From: Promethearchaeota archaeon
GTDB taxonomy: Archaea; Asgardarchaeota; Lokiarchaeia; Sigyniarchaeales; SOKP01
NCBI GenBank assembly: GCA_020343655.1
Contig: CP070805.1
Location: 792,276 to 832,429 of the forward strand
DNA: 40,154 nucleotides
Reading direction: 5' to 3'
Shown here: piece by piece, positions 36,147 through 40,154 of the stretch
Numbering within the stretch: the stretch's first letter is position 1
Layout of the letters: each line of letters opens with the position of its first letter
Made by a program: the position numbers and the translations under genes
The notes under the pieces: generated by a model
Databases searched by the model: none
What the model saw: the letters and a program-made list of their open reading frames with translations, nothing else
Told to the model about the DNA's origin: nothing

Positions 36147-36611
36147 ATGGGATTATCTTATCAAGATTTTGTAAAAAAATATCAATTAGATGATTTTAAA
36201 ACAGGATTGGAATTAAGAGGACATGAAAAAATAAATTTCTACAATGATCTAAATGAAATCTTCAAAGTTATTTGTAAAATATTTGATAAATTAACAACGA
36301 TATCCTCTCTTAGAGGAGGTCAAGTTTTGATGAGTTTAGCTAAATTACAAACAAGGGAATCTGTTGTGAACAAAACTGACGTTAAAAATGGCCTTAATGT
36401 TGATAGATTGGAAAAATTAATGCATGCATTTGATTATTTGGAACAGCAAAATTACATTAAAATTAAGCGAAAAACTAAGAAATTTCATATTATTCAATTA
36501 AATGATCAAGATAATCCCGATTTTAAATTATTTCAGGAAATTGTTCAAAAATTTTGGAGATCTCCCCAAGAAGATAAAGAAAGTATAAGAAATTGGAGTG
36601 ATAAAAAATAA
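36147..36611 (+). CDS. Winged-helix-like protein
   Basis: 154 residues, helical, with a probable winged-helix or MarR-like core: GGQVLMSLAKLQTRESVVNKTDV, NVDRLEKLMHAFDYLEQQNYIKIKRKTKKFHII (recognition helix and wing). Likely a DNA-binding regulator. The last codons run into an A-rich stretch that overlaps the open frame of the next membrane gene in the -1 frame. The ATG has no visible ribosome binding site. Confidence 0.62.
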   Translation: MGLSYQDFVKKYQLDDFKTGLELRGHEKINFYNDLNEIFKVICKIFDKLTTISSLRGGQVLMSLAKLQTRESVVNKTDVKNGLNVDRLEKLMHAFDYLEQQNYIKIKRKTKKFHIIQLNDQDNPDFKLFQEIVQKFWRSPQEDKESIRNWSDKK

Positions 36612-37501
36612 AAAAATTCACTAACTCTGCTAAGGGCTTAGATTTCGAAGATGAAACGAAATCTTCAATTTCTTACCATAGAATTAGGTCAGAATATAGA
36701 AAAATAGGAATTAAACTTCTTATATCTCTACTCAGTATTTTAACTATAGTTCTAATTCATTTTACGGTTATCTTTCCAGCCTTTCTCATTCCGGATAAGA
36801 ATGCAGCAATTACGGGATTACAACCTTACAGTTTTAGTTTTACTATAAATTGGACAATTTTTAGTATTGGAGCATATATAATTATTTATATTATTAAAAC
36901 AGCACTTATGAGAAACACCCCTTCTCTTAAAGAGTATATAAACAGAGAGATTGATAATTTAGGGTTCAAACTTCAAGAAAAAAGAAGGAGCTGGATTTCA
37001 TTTTTAATTTTAAACAGTATTTCTGTATTATTATTACTTCTGATTGAGTTTAAAGTAATATATATCAATATTCCTTTACTTAACACGTTTTTCCGAGGAT
37101 TTCTGATAATCTATTTGTTCATAAGCATTACAATTCCTATATTATGGCGATTTTCTTATGATGGGTTAACTGTTGAAGTTAAAAAGAATTATCATGTGTT
37201 ACTTAATCCTCATTACAGAATCCGAAAAAGTAAAATCAAAGATTATCAACTTATCGGCATTTATATTTCTTCAAATAGAGTTGCTTTCAAATTTAATAAA
37301 CATAAAAATAAATTATTTACTGATATAGTAAGAACAAGATGGCTTCCAAGAAAAAGAAAATCTATAATTTCTAAATATGGATTAAGCCCATTCCTACGAT
37401 TTAATGAATTCTCAACGCCTTTAAATTTTCAAAAACAATTCTTAAATATTGTTCTCGCCCTTCAAGAATGGGATAAAGAGAAAAAAAGTATTTCGAGATA
37501 A
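36605..37501 (+). CDS. Four-helix membrane protein, start unresolved (frameshift candidate)
   Basis: The first ATG in this frame is at 36908, but the frame is open from 36605 and the upstream 100 codons are clearly coding. They hold a charged segment (EDETKSSISYHRIRSEYRKI) and two transmembrane helices (LLISLLSILTIVLIHFTVIF and FTINWTIFSIGAYIIIYII). Two more helices follow ATG 36908. No ATG, GTG or TTG lies between 36605 and 36908. Either translation starts at a rare codon (ATA 36608), or a -1 frameshift at the A6 of the preceding gene's last codons makes a fusion, or one A too many in the A7 at 36610-36616 hides a GTG start at 36598. The C-terminal cytoplasmic part is basic. Family unknown. 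Confidence 0.62.
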   Translation, partial: KIKKFTNSAKGLDFEDETKSSISYHRIRSEYRKIGIKLLISLLSILTIVLIHFTVIFPAFLIPDKNAAITGLQPYSFSFTINWTIFSIGAYIIIYIIKTALMRNTPSLKEYINREIDNLGFKLQEKRRSWISFLILNSISVLLLLLIEFKVIYINIPLLNTFFRGFLIIYLFISITIPILWRFSYDGLTVEVKKNYHVLLNPHYRIRKSKIKDYQLIGIYISSNRVAFKFNKHKNKLFTDIVRTRWLPRKRKSIISKYGLSPFLRFNEFSTPLNFQKQFLNIVLALQEWDKEKKSISR

Positions 37502-37502
37502 A

Positions 37503-37625
37503 TTATATAAAAACCTTCTTTTGTATCTTTACATATTCATTATAATCCAAAAATTCCCTTTCAGCATATTGGAAAACACTCAAAGTATAAACATTAGAAT
37601 ATTCCCTTTTTTTTATTATTATATT
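37503..37625 (-). pseudogene. C-terminal remnant of a paralogue of the 216-residue gene
   Basis: Read on the minus strand, this piece ends in EFLDYNEYVKIQKKVFI and a TAA, nearly identical to EFLDYNEYVSLQKKVFI at the end of the intact gene at 38233. Bases 37501-37570 and 38231-38300 are clearly similar on the plus strand. About 15-20 residues further upstream still resemble the intact protein (VFQYAEREF against AFEYVEKEF), then similarity fades and a stop appears. It is the remains of a duplicated gene. Confidence 0.75.
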
Positions 37626-37662
37626 TACTGAAATTCATTAACAAATTTAGTAATTAGAGTGT

Positions 37663-37671
37663 AAAAAAAAA
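37663..37671 (-). terminator. Poly-T terminator
   Basis: Nine A's on the plus strand give T9 on the minus strand about 30 bp past the stop of the 110-residue gene. Confidence 0.4.
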
Positions 37672-37701
37672 TTAAAGGTTTTATTTGAATTAAAGGAAGA
37701 T

Positions 37702-38031
37702 TTATTCTTCTGGAGCTGTAAGTCCCACGAATGGCAATGCTTCAGTTATATCGTAATAAGTATCTATTGACATTTTAACATCCTTGATTTCTTTTCCAAT
37801 AATAAGCATTCTATTCACGGCAAGATCCATTGCTTCCTTAAATTTCCCTTCCTTAACGGAATAGATTGCAATCCCATGGATGCCCTCTTTTTCCATTTTT
37901 ACACCAGATCTTAGTATTGGTTTAGCAATAGTTCGATCATCAGGAAATTTTTTCAAAGCTTCGAGATAAATTTTACCAGCTTTCTCTGATTCCGAAGCTG
38001 GATACCAGGTTTGACTTACGAGTAAAACCAT
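37702..38031 (-). CDS. Small alpha/beta protein, unknown
   Basis: 109 residues, soluble, with strands and helices alternating: MVLLVSQTWYPASESEKAGKIYLEALKKF, then GIHGIAIYSVKEGKFKEAMDLAVNRM, a pattern like a dimeric alpha-beta (ferredoxin-like) barrel. The frame opens three codons earlier at a GTG, but that GTG lies inside a perfect ribosome binding site (GAGGTGAT, minus strand, 38036-38043), so the ATG at 38029-38031 is the real start. No family recognised with certainty. Confidence 0.68.
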   Translation of the reverse strand: MVLLVSQTWYPASESEKAGKIYLEALKKFPDDRTIAKPILRSGVKMEKEGIHGIAIYSVKEGKFKEAMDLAVNRMLIIGKEIKDVKMSIDTYYDITEALPFVGLTAPEE

Positions 38032-38035
38032 ATAT

Positions 38036-38043
38036 ATCACCTC
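38036..38043 (-). promoter_or_regulatory. Shine-Dalgarno deciding the start of the 109-residue gene
   Basis: GAGGTGAT on the minus strand, 4 nt before the ATG at 38031; complementary to the 16S rRNA 3' end. Confidence 0.75.
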
Positions 38044-38232
38044 ATTTTAAACTATTTTTACTTTTTTGGATTAGATTTCTAAAATTAGAAACATGAATAT
38101 ATGAAAATAATTACATTTAAGCTTTTACAATTTTATCAAAAAAGAAATTGTTAACTCTCTTATACTACACTATCTTTATCTCTATTAATGTAAGAATAAA
38201 CGATTCAATAGTAAGATATTTTATTCAACCAA

Positions 38233-38883
38233 TTATATAAAAACCTTTTTTTGTAGGCTTACATATTCATTATAATCCAGGAACTCCTTTTCAACATACT
38301 CAAAAGCTATTTCAAATAATTGTCTGAAAAGTTCATCAGGAAAAGCTTTTTGCCTAAAGATTGCTTCATTTATTAATTCTTCAGTCAATATTTGTGAATT
38401 TATAGGCTGATGCCATACTAAAAATTTCATCATTGCCTTTTCTACTCTAGATCTAATTAGATTTTTTATGAAATTTAAACTAATATCTCTTTGCGGATCA
38501 ATGAAATAAGGGTAATTCATATCATCCAAGATTTTAATATAATTTAAGGAATTCGTTATTTTCTCTACACAATAATCTAATGAACTTATTGGAAGACCAA
38601 ATTTTTGACAAAACTCTTTCTTCGTCTCATGTTCTGGAAACGCAAAAGGATGCCTTGAGATAATATAATATGCAGCAATAAAAAATTTGAAGAGATTGTG
38701 AGGGATTTTTCCGTTATTTCTCAAATATTTATAGACTAAAGAAATTGTATCTAATAAATATACAGTATTGATATCAAATTGCTGTAAAAATTCTTGACCA
38801 TCTCTTATTAAATCAATCGTTATACGGTCTTTAGTGTTAATTTCTTCATATTGAGGTATATAAAGTTCTAACATTTCACACAC
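38233..38883 (-). CDS. Helical protein, unknown, possible cyclin-box-like core
   Basis: 216 residues, almost all helical. LFKFFIAAYYIISRHPFAFPE followed by TKKEFCQKFGLPISSLDYCV resembles the repeat of TFIIB/cyclin folds (hydrophobic helix with AAxYxxSR, then a short helix-turn-helix). The similarity is weak, there is no zinc ribbon and no second clear repeat. A decayed paralogue lies 0.6 kb away at 37503. The gene is divergent from the ribbon-helix-helix regulator at 39060 and their shared 176-bp region holds two palindromes, so the regulator may control it. Confidence 0.68.
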   Translation of the reverse strand: MCEMLELYIPQYEEINTKDRITIDLIRDGQEFLQQFDINTVYLLDTISLVYKYLRNNGKIPHNLFKFFIAAYYIISRHPFAFPEHETKKEFCQKFGLPISSLDYCVEKITNSLNYIKILDDMNYPYFIDPQRDISLNFIKNLIRSRVEKAMMKFLVWHQPINSQILTEELINEAIFRQKAFPDELFRQLFEIAFEYVEKEFLDYNEYVSLQKKVFI

Positions 38884-38956
38884 ACGACTGTATAATATAT
38901 GTATGACATTAAAATATTATATGAATATTATATGATCCTCTTCATTTATAAATCTA

Positions 38957-38986
38957 TGCATCTTCAGTGATGCAATGATTCATCAT
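38957..38986. promoter_or_regulatory. Two adjacent palindromes, candidate operator
   Basis: TGCATC-TTCAGT-GATGCA at 38957-38974 is directly followed by ATGAT-TC-ATCAT at 38975-38986. They lie between the divergent 216-residue gene and the ribbon-helix-helix gene. Such regulators bind short paired palindromes, often in their own promoter. An AAATATTTAAATATT AT-rich box follows at about 38993-39007. Confidence 0.5.
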
Positions 38987-39059
38987 TTGTGCAAATATTT
39001 AAATATTGGAAAAGAAATGAATATAATAAGTAAGAATATTTTGTCGGATTGAATAAAAA

Positions 39060-39485
39060 TTGCCATCAGAAACAAAAAAATCATCAGAATTATCTAGAAT
39101 CACTTTTAGTCTAGATGCGTTTGATGAGAGAGTAATAAATCTGATGGCTCAAAAAAGAAAGCAGTCACGTTCAGAAACTGTTCGCAACCTTGTACATAAT
39201 TGGATTGAAAGTAATCCCGAATTATTAAAGAGTCTTTTTGATATTGATTTAACTGATGTTACAAGAGAAATTGAGATTACAGATTACAATCAAGTTATTC
39301 AAGATTCTATTCAAAAATTAGTCAGATATTCAGATCTATTTAATGAAATTGAATTTGATATTTTAGCAGAACAATTAGAAATTAGTCGAAAACTATTAAG
39401 AGAAATAATATTTGAATATAAAAACAAATTAGAAAAACTAGGAGTTAAATTCCGAATTAGAGGTAAGTTAATTGTAAAGGAGTAA
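39060..39485 (+). CDS. Ribbon-helix-helix (CopG-like) regulator
   Basis: 141 residues. The N-terminal 60 residues contain the ribbon-helix-helix pattern: strand SRITFSLDAF, helix DERVINLMAQKRKQ, then SRSETVRNLVHNWIE. Such proteins bind DNA as dimers through the paired strands. The C-terminal 80 residues are helical with YNQVIQDSIQKLV and a basic end, perhaps for ligand binding or oligomer formation. The start is TTG, with no good ribosome binding site; the next Met would delete the DNA-binding strand. Followed 15 bp later by the 91-residue gene in one operon. Confidence 0.82.
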   Translation: MPSETKKSSELSRITFSLDAFDERVINLMAQKRKQSRSETVRNLVHNWIESNPELLKSLFDIDLTDVTREIEITDYNQVIQDSIQKLVRYSDLFNEIEFDILAEQLEISRKLLREIIFEYKNKLEKLGVKFRIRGKLIVKE

Positions 39486-39487
39486 AA

Positions 39488-39493
39488 AGGTGA
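39488..39493 (+). promoter_or_regulatory. Ribosome binding site AGGTGA
   Basis: Perfect archaeal Shine-Dalgarno 7 nt before the ATG at 39501. It supports the 91-residue gene as real and as translated from the same transcript as the regulator. Confidence 0.75.
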
Positions 39494-39500
39494 TAAATTA

Positions 39501-39776
39501 ATGAGCTCAAGAAAACCAAAAGAAATTTTTCACGAAATAATAGGAAAATCCTCTGAAAATAGTTTGGAACGAGATATCGATATTTCACAGATTGTTATTC
39601 CCTTTTCTAAAATGTTTGGTTCTTATAAAATCTCAGATATTTATTCAGGAAAAGAAAAAATCCCATTTAAAGAAAGAGATCCTGAATATAAAACAATATT
39701 AAGGCAAGAGTTTGCCAATAGTTTTAATGTTGAGTTTAAGGTTTTTAGATCAGTTGTAAAATTTCCTTCTTTTTAA
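39501..39776 (+). CDS. Small protein encoded with the RHH regulator, unknown
   Basis: 91 residues, polar N-terminus (SSRKPKEIFHEIIGKSSENS), later PFKERDPEYKTILRQEF and a strand-rich end (FNVEFKVFRSVVKF). The order regulator-then-small-gene recalls a toxin-antitoxin pair, but no toxin motif (RelE, PIN, MazF) is visible, and the regulator is longer than usual antitoxins. Strong ribosome binding site. Function not inferred. Confidence 0.65.
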   Translation: MSSRKPKEIFHEIIGKSSENSLERDIDISQIVIPFSKMFGSYKISDIYSGKEKIPFKERDPEYKTILRQEFANSFNVEFKVFRSVVKFPSF

Positions 39777-39923
39777 TATCTTTTCTGATATTTATAATTT
39801 TTTCTCAAAATATCTAACCTTTTGAGAAATCTTCCATAATCTCAATAAATTTTTTAATAAATTGAAGATTACGGTTCTTTAAATACGTATAATTACTAAC
39901 AAGATATAAATAAGGATAAAAAA

Positions 39924-40154
39924 ATGGAGATTAGAAAGCTTACAGAAGAAGACCGTGAAGCTTATGGTAAATTAGCCCGATATGCGTTTCAGACTTCAAA
40001 AAATACATACGAGAATTTAGAATGGCCAATAAAGTCAAGGCCTATGGAACAATTTTATGGAGCTTTTGAAAATGATTTATTAATAGCTGGATGTGGTATA
40101 CTTCCTTTTGAAATTAAATTTCGTTCTATATCTTTTAAAATGGGAGGAATAGAT
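39924..40154 (+). CDS. GNAT acetyltransferase, Eis-like, N-terminal part
   Basis: 77 residues up to the window edge. MEIRKLTEEDREAYGKLARYAF, then FYGAFENDLLIAGCGILPFEIKFRSISFKMGGI, matches the first GNAT half of the Eis family (the 'enhanced intracellular survival' N-acetyltransferases), in which the strand ending in MGGI leads to the acetyl-CoA loop, here cut off. The substrate would be an amine. AAGGAT upstream (39912-39917) is a plausible ribosome binding site. Confidence 0.8.
   Translation, partial: MEIRKLTEEDREAYGKLARYAFQTSKNTYENLEWPIKSRPMEQFYGAFENDLLIAGCGILPFEIKFRSISFKMGGID

Noticed and set aside
37449..37631. Plus-strand 60-residue frame after the membrane gene
   Set aside because: It overlaps the pseudogene remnant, whose minus-strand reading matches the intact paralogue.
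39060..39776. Classical toxin-antitoxin pair
   Set aside because: The second protein shows no known toxin motif and the regulator is longer than usual antitoxins; kept only as a weak possibility.

Overview
The window looks like a chromosomal segment of an Asgard archaeon, most likely of the Lokiarchaeia type. The DNA is AT-rich, by eye about 30% GC in most genes. Archaeal features include an archaeal-type topoisomerase IA with zinc motifs, an archaetidylinositol-phosphate-synthase-like lipid enzyme, GGTGA-type ribosome binding sites, poly-T terminators, and AbrB and ribbon-helix-helix regulators. Beside these sit eukaryote-like cell-biology genes: an actin-related protein beside a proline-rich protein, a GTPase with a longin-like N-terminus, and a second protein with a longin/small-adaptin-like pattern. 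The lineage is inferred from this mix. No rRNA, tRNA or CRISPR array was seen.

Layout. 1-6.5 kb: the end of an endonuclease IV gene, a SET-domain protein, an operon for a split MgtE-type cation transporter with a PhoU/TrkA-C regulator, an ABC-2-like permease, a small membrane protein and a secreted, membrane-anchored protein. 6.7-10.3 kb: a phosphoribosyltransferase, a GT-C-type membrane glycosyltransferase and a membrane acyltransferase, the last two convergent on a shared terminator. 10.4-13.5 kb: an 88-residue protein of unknown function, the proline-rich protein, the actin-related protein and a winged-helix protein. 13.5-23.8 kb, all on the minus strand: topoisomerase IA, a six-PAS histidine kinase, a decayed gene, a HEAT-repeat protein, PurD and an acyl-CoA synthetase with clearly higher GC. 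23.9-29.0 kb: a winged-helix/ferredoxin protein, an ABC exporter pair, a CDP-alcohol phosphatidyltransferase and an M32 carboxypeptidase.

29.1-34.9 kb is the most unusual block. It holds a longin-like/Arf-like GTPase fusion with a broken G3 motif, a Cys-cluster protein, a HEAT-like protein with a long duplicated coiled coil, an AbrB-like/alpha-solenoid protein, and a longin/sigma-adaptin-like protein with a Cys/His cluster. Longin folds, alpha-solenoids and Arf-like GTPases are the building blocks of eukaryotic coat adaptors, so the block could be a membrane-adaptor module. That is inference. 35-40.1 kb: a SpoU/TrmH-family RNA methyltransferase, a winged-helix protein running into a membrane protein that lacks a start codon (frameshift candidate), a pseudogene remnant of a neighbouring 216-residue gene, a ribbon-helix-helix regulator with a small partner gene, and the start of an Eis-like acetyltransferase.

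Family assignments come from reading motifs in the translations. No searches were run. Residue numbers were counted by hand.
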